31,089 nucleotides of DNA. Source: Ruminococcaceae bacterium UBA6855 (GTDB lineage: Bacteria > Bacillota > Clostridia > Oscillospirales > Acutalibacteraceae). The notes under the pieces are model-generated. The model saw nothing but the letters and a program-made list of their open reading frames with translations, was not told the DNA's origin and made no database searches. The stretch is taken from assembly GCA_002451755.1 (NCBI GenBank), contig DKDF01000046.1:1-31089 (forward strand). The letters run 5' to 3'. Shown one piece after another: positions 7,329 through 15,297 of the stretch. The position numbers were made by a program, and so were the translations under genes. The number at the start of each line of letters is the position of its first letter. Position 1 is the first letter of the stretch.

Positions 7329-9650
7329 ATGGAGCGTTCAAAAGCCAAGGCGGACAAGTTCAGGTTCATAGACGAAGAAAAGCGGGAGAAAATTATCTTT
7401 TCGCTCAAATGTATATTTTCGTGCGCAGTCGGGCTGCTGCTCGCGCGCGCGAAGATTTTCGGCAGCCTCTCGCCGCTCGGGCTCGCGTTTTCCGCTGCCG
7501 CCGCCGGGTCATATGCGCTCGCGGCGTCGGTCGGCGCACTCGTCGGCTATCTGCTGTCCTTTTCGGGGACGGCAGGGATAAGATACATGGCGTGCGTCGC
7601 AGGAATCGCACTGATAAACTTTTCCGTCGGCCGTCTGCGCGGAGAAAGCAGCGCGCGAAAAGTCGCGCCGATCGCCTCGGCTCTCTGCTGCGCTTCAACC
7701 GGCATAGCCGTTCTGCTCGTCGAAGGCTTTTCGCTAAACGGCATTGTCTCTTTTCTCGCCGACTGCGTTCTCGCGGGCGGAATGACATATTTTTTCTCGC
7801 GTTCACTCGCGCTCATTGATAAAAAGAAAGAAGCCCGGCGGCTTGGCAGGCGCGATATTATATGCGTCGCCATCTCCTGCTGCGCGGCACTCGCAGCGCT
7901 CGCGGAGTTTGATATCATGAACTTCCGCCCCGCCGGGACTGCGGCGGCGTTTATCGTCATGCTCCTGTGCTTCACTCTGCGCGAAGCGGGCGGCGCGTTC
8001 GGCGGCATATGCTCCGGAATAGCGCTCGCGGCGGCGTGCGGCGATCCCGCTCTCGGTGCTGTGTATTCGGCGGCGGGGCTCTGCGCCGGGCTGTTTTATC
8101 AGTTCGGCCAGCTCGGGATATCCGCGGCGTTCATCTGCATATGCGGGATAAGCGCGGTCATTTCGCCGAACCCGCAGACGATAGCCGTGATAGCGGAGAG
8201 CGCGGCGGCGGCGCTGATATTTGTTCTCATCCCGCGCTCGAAGCTCGAAAAGCTGCGCGACAGTCTGAGTCCCGCGCAGGAATATGCGCCCAGCGGCGCT
8301 CGAGGCGAGCTGTGCAGACGGCTCGGCGACGCGGAGAGCGCACTCGAGGGCGTCGGTCAGTGCATTGAACGGGTTGGCAAGAAGATAGACTCGGCGCGCC
8401 CCGACGAGCCGGAGATAATAACCGCGCGGGTAAAGCAATCTGTCTGCGCCGCATGCGGAAAATGCGCCGGCAAAAACGAAAAGCTCCGCGAACGGACTTT
8501 TTGGGACGCTGTGAAGATACTCCGTGAAGAAAATCACATAACATCAGCCGAATTCGGCACGGAGTTTTGCGCCGAGTGCCCGAAAGCTTCGGCGGTCGCA
8601 GAGAATTTCAACCGCGTTTTTGCAAGCAGCGTTGCATCGGCGTGCGCGGCGCAGAAAACCAATCAGCTCCGCTGCGCGGTCGCGGACAGCTTCGGCGCGA
8701 TGGCGGATATTCTCGGCGAGATAGGCGCAGAGACGGCAAAGAGCGATATGTTTCTCCCCTCTCAGACCTCTGCCGCCTCTGATACGCTCGGCGGGCTCGG
8801 CATGAATGTCCTCTCCGCGTGCTGCAAAAGAGACGGCGCGGGACATATAATACTCACGGCAAAAATCGCCGAGCTGCCGGAGAATGCCGTTTTGCGCGAG
8901 GCGACAAACGCGCTTTCAAAAGAGCTCGGCGCGGCTCTGGCGCTCCCCGCGATACGCGATATCGATGGTGGTGTCGAGCTGACATTCGGCGAAAAGCCGC
9001 GATTTTGCTTCGAGATAGGCTCGGATCAGCGACCGGGTTCGGACGACGGCGACTGCGGCGACTGCTACGACTGCGTGGGACTTGAAGACGGGCGGAATGT
9101 GATAATTTTAAGCGACGGCATGGGGACGGGCAGGCGCGCCGCGGTCGACTCGGCTATGGCGACCGACCTTTTCGCGTCGCTAATCTGCTCCGGGCTATCC
9201 TGCGAGACGGCACTCAGAACGGTCAACACCGCGCTCATCGCCAAGAGCGAGGACGAGAGCCTCGCGACCCTCGACATAGCGTCGCTCGACCCGTATTCGG
9301 GCGAGATAAGCTTCTTCAAGGCCGGCGCGGCGCCCTGCTTCATAAAGCGCTCCGGGCGCACCGCGATACTCGAGCTGCCATCGCTCCCGGCGGGCATACT
9401 CAGCCGCATCGGCTTTTCAAAGGCGGGCGCAGAGCTTCGCGAGGGCGACACAGTTGTCATGATATCCGACGGAGTCGCGGCGGACGGCAGCGAATGGATA
9501 ACGAAGCTCATCCGCTCCTGGCGCGGGGACGCGCAGGGGCTCGCCGAGGAGCTGACCGCTGCGGCACTCAGCCGCCGCAAGGGCAAAAAATCCGACGACA
9601 TGACGGCGATATGCGTGCGCATCCACAGTGCGGACAGAATCGGGAATTGA
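7329..9650 (+). CDS. spoIIE: stage II sporulation protein E (serine phosphatase)
   Basis: The product, 773 residues from ATG 7329, has the SpoIIE plan: about 290 residues of hydrophobic helices, a central region and a C-terminal PP2C-type phosphatase. Metal-ligand motifs include SDGMGTG (about residues 595-601) and MISDGVA (Asp714). The family dephosphorylates the anti-anti-sigma factor SpoIIAA to release sigma-F in the forespore and also acts at the septum. A cysteine-rich stretch (SVCAACGKCAGK, then FCAECPKA) lies between the membrane and phosphatase parts, as in clostridial versions. The upstream in-frame ATG 7263 is inside the promoter. No terminator follows; the next promoter overlaps the stop. 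Confidence 0.95.
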   Translation: MERSKAKADKFRFIDEEKREKIIFSLKCIFSCAVGLLLARAKIFGSLSPLGLAFSAAAAGSYALAASVGALVGYLLSFSGTAGIRYMACVAGIALINFSVGRLRGESSARKVAPIASALCCASTGIAVLLVEGFSLNGIVSFLADCVLAGGMTYFFSRSLALIDKKKEARRLGRRDIICVAISCCAALAALAEFDIMNFRPAGTAAAFIVMLLCFTLREAGGAFGGICSGIALAAACGDPALGAVYSAAGLCAGLFYQFGQLGISAAFICICGISAVISPNPQTIAVIAESAAAALIFVLIPRSKLEKLRDSLSPAQEYAPSGARGELCRRLGDAESALEGVGQCIERVGKKIDSARPDEPEIITARVKQSVCAACGKCAGKNEKLRERTFWDAVKILREENHITSAEFGTEFCAECPKASAVAENFNRVFASSVASACAAQKTNQLRCAVADSFGAMADILGEIGAETAKSDMFLPSQTSAASDTLGGLGMNVLSACCKRDGAGHIILTAKIAELPENAVLREATNALSKELGAALALPAIRDIDGGVELTFGEKPRFCFEIGSDQRPGSDDGDCGDCYDCVGLEDGRNVIILSDGMGTGRRAAVDSAMATDLFASLICSGLSCETALRTVNTALIAKSEDESLATLDIASLDPYSGEISFFKAGAAPCFIKRSGRTAILELPSLPAGILSRIGFSKAGAELREGDTVVMISDGVAADGSEWITKLIRSWRGDAQGLAEELTAAALSRRKGKKSDDMTAICVRIHSADRIGN

Positions 9651-9675
9651 CAAAGCCTCCGCCATAATATATAAT
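9647..9675 (+). promoter_or_regulatory. consensus sigma-A promoter for the P-loop kinase gene
   Basis: TTGACA (9647-9652), a 17-bp spacer and TATAAT (9670-9675) match consensus at all twelve positions. The -35 box includes the stop codon of spoIIE, so the downstream gene is separately and strongly expressed. Confidence 0.9.
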
Positions 9676-9705
9676 ATTTGCGAAAACAAAATGGAGGTAT
9701 AAATT

Positions 9706-10269
9706 ATGATTTTAGCAGCTGTCGGTAAGAACGGCACAGGCAAGGATTTCTTCCTTGATTATGTTGCTCAGAAGTATGGCTTCCCGATGATCTCCATCGG
9801 CGATGTTGTCCGCGAGCTCGCAACTAAGGACGGCCTTGAGCTGACCCGCGACAATCTTCATGCTACCAGCAAGAAGTACATGGGCGAGTTCGGCCAGACC
9901 TTCTTCCCCGAGATGATCGTCAAGAAGATAAAGGAGTCGGACGCTCCGAACTACCTTGTTTCCGGCATTCGTCCGCCCTCGGACATCGAGATTTTCCGCA
10001 AGGCTTTCGGCGAGGATTTCATCCTTGTTGACGTTGTTATCAGCGACGACGAGGTTCGCTATCAGAGAATGATCGCCCGCGGCTCCGAGCGCGACGGCAA
10101 GAGCGTTGAGAAGCTCCGCGAGAACGATCTCCACGAGGAGGAGATCTTCCACACCAGCGAGAGCGAGAAGATGGCAAACTATGTCATCAAGAACGACGGC
10201 GGCGTTGAGGACTTCTACGCGGCAGTCGACAACTTCTATGAGACTGTTCTCAAGCCGAAAATCGGCTGA
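9706..10269 (+). CDS. P-loop nucleotide kinase-like protein
   Basis: The 187-residue protein starts with a Walker A loop, GKNGTGKD at residues 7-14. It resembles small adenylate/cytidylate or dephospho-CoA kinase-fold proteins, with an SGIRPP segment at the place of the family's central strand and an arginine-containing lid (RMIARGSERDGKS). The true substrate cannot be read from the sequence; it could phosphorylate a nucleotide or a cofactor precursor. It is monocistronic, with a perfect promoter, GGAGG eleven bases before ATG and a strong terminator. It uses GTT, CTT and GCT codons more than its neighbours, suggesting high constitutive expression. Confidence 0.75.
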   Translation: MILAAVGKNGTGKDFFLDYVAQKYGFPMISIGDVVRELATKDGLELTRDNLHATSKKYMGEFGQTFFPEMIVKKIKESDAPNYLVSGIRPPSDIEIFRKAFGEDFILVDVVISDDEVRYQRMIARGSERDGKSVEKLRENDLHEEEIFHTSESEKMANYVIKNDGGVEDFYAAVDNFYETVLKPKIG

Positions 10270-10292
10270 GTAAAAGCCAAATAAAGCAAACG

Positions 10293-10329
10293 ATCCTCCG
10301 TATGATATATCTCATACGGAGGATTTTTT
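10293..10329 (+). terminator. intrinsic terminator of the kinase gene
   Basis: A perfect 13-bp stem (10293-10305 with 10312-10324, ATCCTCCGTATGA and complement) is followed by six T residues. Confidence 0.92.
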
Positions 10330-10341
10330 GTCTGCATAGTA

Positions 10342-10375
10342 AAAAGCCTGCACAGCATGAACCGTGCAGGCTTTT
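10342..10375 (-). terminator. intrinsic terminator of the ferredoxin gene
   Basis: A perfect 12-bp stem AAAAGCCTGCAC (10342-10353) / GTGCAGGCTTTT (10364-10375). Read on the minus strand it ends in TTTTTACT. Confidence 0.88.
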
Positions 10376-10391
10376 CTGATGTAAAGATTGA

Positions 10392-10559
10392 TTACTGCTG
10401 GGGAGCTCCAACAGGGCAAGCATCTGCGCAGGAACCGCACTCGGTGCAGAGATCTGCGTTGATCTCGAACTTGCCGTCGCCCTCAGAAATAGCTCCTACG
10501 GGGCACTCAGCCTCGCAAGCGCCGCAGGAAATGCAATCGTCGCTGATATGATAAGCCAT
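10392..10559 (-). CDS. 2[4Fe-4S] bacterial ferredoxin
   Basis: This 55-residue ORF begins MAYHISDDCISCGACEAECP and has two CxxCxxCxxxCP cluster motifs: CISCGACEAECP near residues 9-20 and CTECGSCADACP near 38-49. That is the classical clostridial ferredoxin of two cubane clusters, an electron carrier for pyruvate oxidoreductases and hydrogenases in the cytoplasm of anaerobes. AGGAGG precedes ATG 10559 by ten bases. It is monocistronic, with its own promoter and a strong terminator. Confidence 0.96.
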   Translation of the reverse strand: MAYHISDDCISCGACEAECPVGAISEGDGKFEINADLCTECGSCADACPVGAPQQ

Positions 10560-10620
10560 TAGTCAATCCTCCTTACACATATTTCTCTTTAACATCGCAC
10601 ACGGATATCCGCATACGCTG

Positions 10621-10655
10621 TACAATCATTGTATCACATTATATAGAAAAATCAA
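10621..10655 (-). promoter_or_regulatory. ferredoxin promoter with palindrome over the -10 box
   Basis: On the minus strand TTGATT (10655-10650), a 16-bp spacer and TACAAT (10633-10628) are visible. The -10 box is half of the 13-base palindrome TACAATCATTGTA (10621-10633), a possible repressor site. The 5' leader is about 60 bases and contains another palindrome, CGGATATCCG (10602-10611). Confidence 0.65.
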
Positions 10656-10675
10656 GAGTAAAATTATGTCCCCGT

Positions 10676-11542
10676 TTATTCTATTCCCTTGAGAGCCTCG
10701 AGCTCAGAGCGGTCGACCTTTATTTTGCCGTCCTTTATCGTCTTCACCTCGCGGCGGTTGAACGAATGCGGCGCGGCATCGGGGCAGCGGTCGAGTCTGA
10801 CCTTAAGCTGACCGGAGAGAAGATTGACTTCGACTACGGTTCCCCTGCCCTCGGGGGTATCGACGAGCGCGCCCTGCTTCGGGGTTATCTTGAGCAGATA
10901 CTCGTAGTTGTCCTGCTCATATTTGAGGCAGCACATGAGCCTGCCGCAGGTGCCGCTTATCTTGACGGGGTTGAGCGAGAGTCCCTGCTCCTTTGCCATC
11001 TTTATCGACACGGGCTGGAAATCGCCGATAAACGTGCTGCAGCAGAACGGTCTGCCGCACATGCCGAGACCGCCGAGCATCTTCGACCCGTCGCGCACGC
11101 CTATCTGACGAAGCTCTATCCTCGTGCGGAACACGCGGGCAAGATCTTTTACGAGCTCGCGGAAATCGACTCTGACATCGGAGGTGTAATAGAAAAGTAT
11201 CTTCTTGCCGTCGAAGGCGTATTCGACATTGACGAGCTTCATCATGTCGAGCCCGTGGTCGGCTATCTTCTGCAGGCAGATATCAAAAGCTTCCTGCTCT
11301 TTTTTGCGGTTCTCCTCGACTATTTTCAGATCCGCCTCCGTCGCGCGGCGCACAACGGACTTCAGGGGCTTGACTATCTCCTCGTCGCTGACCTCGCTGT
11401 TTTCGAGCGCAACTTCGCCGCACTCCATTCCGCGGACGGTCTCGACAATAACATGGTCGCCCTTTTCGAATTTATTATCGAGAGGGTCAAAATAATAGAC
11501 TTTTCCGACCTCTCTGAATCTGACTCCTATGACCTGGGCCAT
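10676..11542 (-). CDS. ricT: PSP1-domain protein RicT (YaaT)
   Basis: The 288-residue protein is a full-length PSP1-family member. It has the conserved cysteines in MCGRPFCCSTF (Cys162, 167, 168) and SGTCGRLMCCLKYE (Cys199, 204, 205), which in Bacillus help bind an Fe-S cluster of the RicAFT complex. That complex promotes RNase Y-dependent mRNA maturation and is needed for sporulation and competence. Its place directly after holB is the standard Firmicutes order (13-base gap). No RicA or RicF gene is in the window. The start is ATG 11542, immediately downstream of holB with AGGATG just before it. Confidence 0.93.
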   Translation of the reverse strand: MAQVIGVRFREVGKVYYFDPLDNKFEKGDHVIVETVRGMECGEVALENSEVSDEEIVKPLKSVVRRATEADLKIVEENRKKEQEAFDICLQKIADHGLDMMKLVNVEYAFDGKKILFYYTSDVRVDFRELVKDLARVFRTRIELRQIGVRDGSKMLGGLGMCGRPFCCSTFIGDFQPVSIKMAKEQGLSLNPVKISGTCGRLMCCLKYEQDNYEYLLKITPKQGALVDTPEGRGTVVEVNLLSGQLKVRLDRCPDAAPHSFNRREVKTIKDGKIKVDRSELEALKGIE

Positions 11543-11555
11543 TTATTTCATCCTT

Positions 11556-12419
11556 TCATCTGCCGGATGCCCTGCGCAGCTCGGCGCACATACGGGTAAT
11601 AAGCAGAGTGTAATTTTCATTTCTTTCAAACGAAGCCGCCAAATCGTCGGCGCAGGTTATCATGCACATGAGATTCGCAGTTGTGACATTTCCCGCGAGC
11701 TTCTGCGCCTCGGTTTTATATTCCTCGGGCGCTTCTACTCCGGATTTTATCAGCACCGCCGCGCGAAAGAATTCGGGCAGAACCTGCAAAACTGCTCTGA
11801 AGAGCGTTTTATCCTTTTCGAACGCCGCAGTCGCCGCGAGCAGAGGATATTCATTAGCCTCCGGCACAGCCGCCGCAACAGCCCGCGCCGCTTCAAAAAC
11901 GCCGCTGTCCACGCGCCTGCCGCCGCCCTGAGAAAAGACTGCGCAGCGGGACAAAACGGTCTGCAAAAACACATTCTTGTCATCCGTCAGCAGTAGAAAG
12001 CACACGCCCTCCGGCGGCTCTTCGAGAACTTTGAGCAATGCGTTCTGCGCGGGGACGAGCATATTCTGCGCGTCTTTTAAAATATAAACTTTTCTGTCCG
12101 CCTCGTTTGCGACTATATAGGCATCCGAGCGTATCTCGCGGACGGTCTCGACCTTGAAGTTATTCGTTTTCGGGTCGGGCTCGAAAATTTTTATATCGGG
12201 ATGCGAATCCGAGCGCGCCTTGAGGCAGTTTATACACCTGCCGCAGGGCTTATCGTCCCCCGAGCACACGAGTGCGGCAGCGAGGGTCTTCGCGGTCTCC
12301 ATCAGGCGTTCGCTGTCCTCATCCTCAAGAATCGCGGCATGGGGAAAACGCCCTGAGTTCACAGAGGAACTCAGAGCCTTTTTCAGCGGCTCTGATATTT
12401 GCAAAGACTCGAATCCCAT
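11556..12419 (-). CDS. holB: DNA polymerase III subunit delta'
   Basis: This 287-residue protein is a clamp-loader delta' subunit. The zinc module is present (Cys52, then CGRCINC giving Cys59, 62 and 65), as is ALLKVLEEPP and the SRC motif (VLSRCAVF) that supplies the arginine finger. As in other delta' proteins no Walker A motif is seen, so it should bind but not hydrolyse ATP. It acts in loading the sliding clamp at replication forks. It sits between darA and ricT with 13-base gaps on both sides, indicating one operon. Confidence 0.92.
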   Translation of the reverse strand: MGFESLQISEPLKKALSSSVNSGRFPHAAILEDEDSERLMETAKTLAAALVCSGDDKPCGRCINCLKARSDSHPDIKIFEPDPKTNNFKVETVREIRSDAYIVANEADRKVYILKDAQNMLVPAQNALLKVLEEPPEGVCFLLLTDDKNVFLQTVLSRCAVFSQGGGRRVDSGVFEAARAVAAAVPEANEYPLLAATAAFEKDKTLFRAVLQVLPEFFRAAVLIKSGVEAPEEYKTEAQKLAGNVTTANLMCMITCADDLAASFERNENYTLLITRMCAELRRASGR

Positions 12420-12432
12420 ATGTTCTCCAACA

Positions 12433-12756
12433 TTACAGCTTATAGAATTTATCCATGTTCACAACGAACACGGTAGCGCCGCCGACCGCGACCTGAACGG
12501 GCAGGGTCACGAAGCTCTCCGCATTATAAGCGGGAGCGGCAGTCATGAGCTGAGTGCGTCTGGAGCTGTTTTCCCTGAGTATCTCCATGACATCGTCAAC
12601 GCGGCTGTCCTCAACGCCTATGAGCAGGGTGACATTGCCCGCGCTCAGAAATCCGCCCGTAGTTGACAGCTTCGTAGCGTCAAAGCCGGCCTTTGTAAGC
12701 TCGCTCAAAACGTCATATGAGTCGTCGTTGCTGATTATCGCGATGATGAGTTTCAT
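12433..12756 (-). CDS. darA: cyclic di-AMP receptor DarA (PII-like, YaaQ)
   Basis: From ATG 12756 the protein has 107 residues, the usual DarA/PstA size. It contains the family signature TKLSTTGGFLSAGN (residues 28-41) and the PII-like segment LIGVEDSRVDDVMEIL. DarA trimers bind cyclic di-AMP; the partner is not settled. GGAG precedes this start, which is preferred to the ATG at 12774. It lies between the decarboxylase-like gene and holB; the Bacillus neighbours tmk and yaaR are absent here. Confidence 0.93.
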   Translation of the reverse strand: MKLIIAIISNDDSYDVLSELTKAGFDATKLSTTGGFLSAGNVTLLIGVEDSRVDDVMEILRENSSRRTQLMTAAPAYNAESFVTLPVQVAVGGATVFVVNMDKFYKL

Positions 12757-12807
12757 CGGAAGAGCTCCTTTCATATCTTACTCAATAATATTATAAAACA
12801 TCTTAGA

Positions 12808-14139
12808 TTATTTTACAACTTTTATATTGAAAATACCGTATCTGCGAAGTTCCTCTATCTCCCGCTCGCCGAGTATTTCTCCCGGCATTGCCGCGGGAAT
12901 AGCGGGCGGGCACGGGCAATATGCCTCCGCCGCCGTCCGCCCGAGTGCGGAGTCGATATTTATATATTCGCACTCCGCGAGCAGAGCTTCGCGCGGTGTC
13001 ATGCTGATGCGCGGCAAAAATGCATTGACTCCGATTGGCGATTTGCCGCACGGCGCAGCTTTTGAAAATATATCAAAAAGAGCTGAATCAAGCCTATCAA
13101 AATCCTCTTCCGTATTCATGACGGACGGGATAAGGATTATCTTCCCGAGCCCCGCATATTCGGGCTCGATGCCGTGCGCACGCAGAAGCTCGCCGACATC
13201 TGCGCCGTCGAAGCCGAATTTCTGAACATCAAATGCTATGCGCGTCGGGTCGCACTCGCCTTCGGGCAGGATAAGCCCGAGCGAGCGGCAAATTTCCTTT
13301 GTTTTTTTCACGCGCCGGCTCAGGCGGATAAATTCACCCGCGTTGTTTTCGAGCCAGTCGCGCGCGAGGTCTAAAGATATCATTATCGGATAAGACGGGC
13401 TCGTCGAGCCGAAAAGCGCCATGGCGCGGCGAATCTCAGGCACAAAGCATTCGTCGCCGATCTGGAGCCACGCGCCGCCCGTCAGGACGGGCAGGGTCTT
13501 ATGCGCGCTCTCGGCGCTCATTGCCGCTCCGAGGTTAAGAGGCGAGATATCTTTTTCCAAGAATTTCAGATGCGATCCGTGGGCGCAGTCCACGAGCAGG
13601 GGCACTCCGAACTTGCGCGCAGTGTCCGCTATCGCTTTGACATCGCTGATAACGCCGAAATAATCGGGCGAGGTAATATATACAGCCTTCGCCTCAGGCG
13701 TTTTTTCGAGTGCGCGGCGCACACTCTTTGCGGTTATGCGCCCGGAAAACCGCTCGCCTGCGCTCGAGTCCGGCAGAACCCACACGGGCTCGATGCCGAG
13801 CAGTGACATCGCGTTGACCGCGCTGCGGTGGACAACGCGCCCGCAGACAATTTTTCCGCCGTGCGGCGCGGCGGCTCTGAACATCGCCTGGATGCAGAGC
13901 GTGCAGCCGCCGGCACTCATAAATGTTGCCGCAGAGCCGAACAGCTTTTGCGCCTGCGCCTCTGCGAGAGCCGTTGCGCCCTCGCCGTCAAAGAGGCTTC
14001 CGGTGTCCGGTATCTCCGTTATATCAAAATTCTGTATGCCGCCGAGCGCGGGAAAATTGCCTTTGTGCGCGGGCATATGCATACTGACCTTTTGCTTTTT
14101 TGCGTGCGCCGTCACGGCGTCAAAAAGCGGAGCAGACAT
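12808..14139 (-). CDS. Orn/Lys/Arg decarboxylase-like PLP enzyme (YaaO type)
   Basis: The 443-residue protein is a fold-type I PLP enzyme of the short, YaaO-like class. An early MHMPAHKGN is followed by DCAHGSH (Asp184, His187) and the Schiff-base lysine Lys214 in SAHKTLPVLTGG. Full-length biosynthetic decarboxylases have an N-terminal response-regulator-like wing domain that is missing here, as in YaaO. Substrate is probably a basic amino acid, but activity of the short class is often unproven. It starts eight bases after the phosphodiesterase gene and leads into darA, matching the yaaO-tmk-yaaQ neighbourhood of Bacillus without tmk. Confidence 0.87.
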   Translation of the reverse strand: MSAPLFDAVTAHAKKQKVSMHMPAHKGNFPALGGIQNFDITEIPDTGSLFDGEGATALAEAQAQKLFGSAATFMSAGGCTLCIQAMFRAAAPHGGKIVCGRVVHRSAVNAMSLLGIEPVWVLPDSSAGERFSGRITAKSVRRALEKTPEAKAVYITSPDYFGVISDVKAIADTARKFGVPLLVDCAHGSHLKFLEKDISPLNLGAAMSAESAHKTLPVLTGGAWLQIGDECFVPEIRRAMALFGSTSPSYPIMISLDLARDWLENNAGEFIRLSRRVKKTKEICRSLGLILPEGECDPTRIAFDVQKFGFDGADVGELLRAHGIEPEYAGLGKIILIPSVMNTEEDFDRLDSALFDIFSKAAPCGKSPIGVNAFLPRISMTPREALLAECEYINIDSALGRTAAEAYCPCPPAIPAAMPGEILGEREIEELRRYGIFNIKVVK

Positions 14140-14147
14140 TTTTCACC

Positions 14148-14609
14148 TCAGAGTTTAGCTTCGTTGAGCATTATTCCGCCCGGCACGATATCGATCATGC
14201 CGTAGTGCCCGTCGCGTATGCTGCCGGGATTCATGATATAGAGCCCGTCGTCATAGCAAGTAACACCCGTGTGGGTATGGCCGTATAATACTATGTCGGC
14301 GCCCTCCTGCCTTGCGCGGAGAAGGAGCTCGTCCGTGCCGTATTTTACATGCTCGGCGTGTCCGTGGGTGCAGTATATCTTTTTCCCACCGAGGGTCACC
14401 ACGCGCAGAAGCGGCAGATCGGAAGAAAAATCGCAGTTGCCCGCGACCTTTATTACATTCGGCAGGCTGTGATAATAACTTTCGACCGTGTCGAGGTCCC
14501 GCTCGCCGTCGCCGAGAAAAATCAGCGCCTCGGCCTCGGGATGCGCTTCGACCGCGTCGAGTATGCGCGAGGGCATACCGTGGGAATCGGAAAGAACAAG
14601 TATTCGCAT
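14148..14609 (-). CDS. YfcE/MJ0936-type metallophosphodiesterase
   Basis: The 153-residue protein has the complete calcineurin-like motif set: DSH (Asp8, His10), GD (33-34), GNCD (57-60), HGH (82-84) and GHTH (110-113). This small class binds two Mn ions and hydrolyses phosphodiesters in vitro; the physiological substrate is usually unknown. It is the first gene of the minus-strand operon running to ricT. No strong ribosome site is seen before ATG 14609. The palindrome GGTCATATGACC lies 18 bp upstream. Confidence 0.9.
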   Translation of the reverse strand: MRILVLSDSHGMPSRILDAVEAHPEAEALIFLGDGERDLDTVESYYHSLPNVIKVAGNCDFSSDLPLLRVVTLGGKKIYCTHGHAEHVKYGTDELLLRARQEGADIVLYGHTHTGVTCYDDGLYIMNPGSIRDGHYGMIDIVPGGIMLNEAKL

Positions 14610-14627
14610 TATTTCGCCCCGTTTTCA

Positions 14628-14639
14628 GGTCATATGACC
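14628..14639. promoter_or_regulatory. 12-base perfect palindrome GGTCATATGACC
   Basis: It lies in the 113-bp spacer between the divergent phosphodiesterase operon and the small-gene cluster. No consensus sigma-A promoter is clear in either direction there. It is an operator candidate only. Confidence 0.4.
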
Positions 14640-14722
14640 CGTATAATGCCTGCGCGCCCGACAGGTTCTATGCGGGGAGCGCGTGCATAAGTTTATTATA
14701 TATGAAAAAAGGTGGTTTTGCA

Positions 14723-14968
14723 ATGAGCAATATTAACAGCCCCGGAAACATGACGCCCGAACAGCTGATGAAGCTCGCCGCATCGTTCGGCGGCAAGGAC
14801 GCCGCAGACCCCGAAAAGGCGATAAACGCGGTGTCGAAGCAGCTCAGCGACGAGAAACGGCAGAAATTGAACGAAGTTCTCAGCGACAAATCGGCTCTCG
14901 AAAAACTGCTTCAAAGCCCCGAAGCACAGCGGCTGATGAAGAAATTCGGAGTGGATAACAAGGGGTAA
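14723..14968 (+). CDS. small conserved-type protein, function unknown (gene 1 of 3)
   Basis: The 81-residue protein begins MSNINSPGNMTPEQLMKLAA and is predicted helical, charged and soluble, with a C-terminal half of short amphipathic segments (EKLLQSPEAQRLMKKFG). The start at 14723 is chosen because GGTGG lies eight bases upstream; the longer open frame to 14312 overlaps the divergent gene. It is the first of three genes separated by two or three bases. I do not recognise a domain. Confidence 0.75.
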   Translation: MSNINSPGNMTPEQLMKLAASFGGKDAADPEKAINAVSKQLSDEKRQKLNEVLSDKSALEKLLQSPEAQRLMKKFGVDNKG

Positions 14969-14971
14969 GCT

Positions 14972-15295
14972 ATGGACAACATCGGCGACATACTCTCCTC
15001 TTTAAGCGACGACGACATGAAGGCTCTCGGCGACGCGGCGCGCAGTCTGCTCGGCTCATCGGAGCAGGAGCAAAGTCAGAACGACAGCGACCGGGGCTTT
15101 TCCATGGATCCGGCGACGATGGCGAAGATAGCGCAGATAATGAGCGCGATGAACCGCCATGACAGCCGCTGCGACCTCATCGCCGCCTTGCGTCCCCTGC
15201 TCAGCGAGCCGCGCCGCCGCAGAGCGGACGACGCGATGCAGCTGATAAAGCTCATTGACCTTTTGCCGATGATAGAGGATCTCGGGAGGAAATAG
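14972..15295 (+). CDS. small helical protein, function unknown (gene 2 of 3)
   Basis: The 107-residue protein has an acidic N-terminus (LSSLSDDDMKAL), a polar linker rich in Ser/Gln/Asp at about residues 30-43, and a basic helical C-terminal half, LIAALRPLLSEPRRRRADDA, that ends in a hydrophobic LIKLIDLLPMIEDL. It starts three bases after gene 1, with AAGGGG as ribosome site inside gene 1. No known domain is recognised. The two-block design suggests self-association or protein binding, which is inference. Confidence 0.72.
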   Translation: MDNIGDILSSLSDDDMKALGDAARSLLGSSEQEQSQNDSDRGFSMDPATMAKIAQIMSAMNRHDSRCDLIAALRPLLSEPRRRRADDAMQLIKLIDLLPMIEDLGRK

Positions 15296-15297
15296 GC

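Noticed and set aside
14312..14722. N-terminal extension of small gene 1 to a 218-residue protein
   Set aside because: It would overlap most of the divergent phosphodiesterase gene, and the extra residues are arginine/proline-rich noise; the ribosome site supports 14723.
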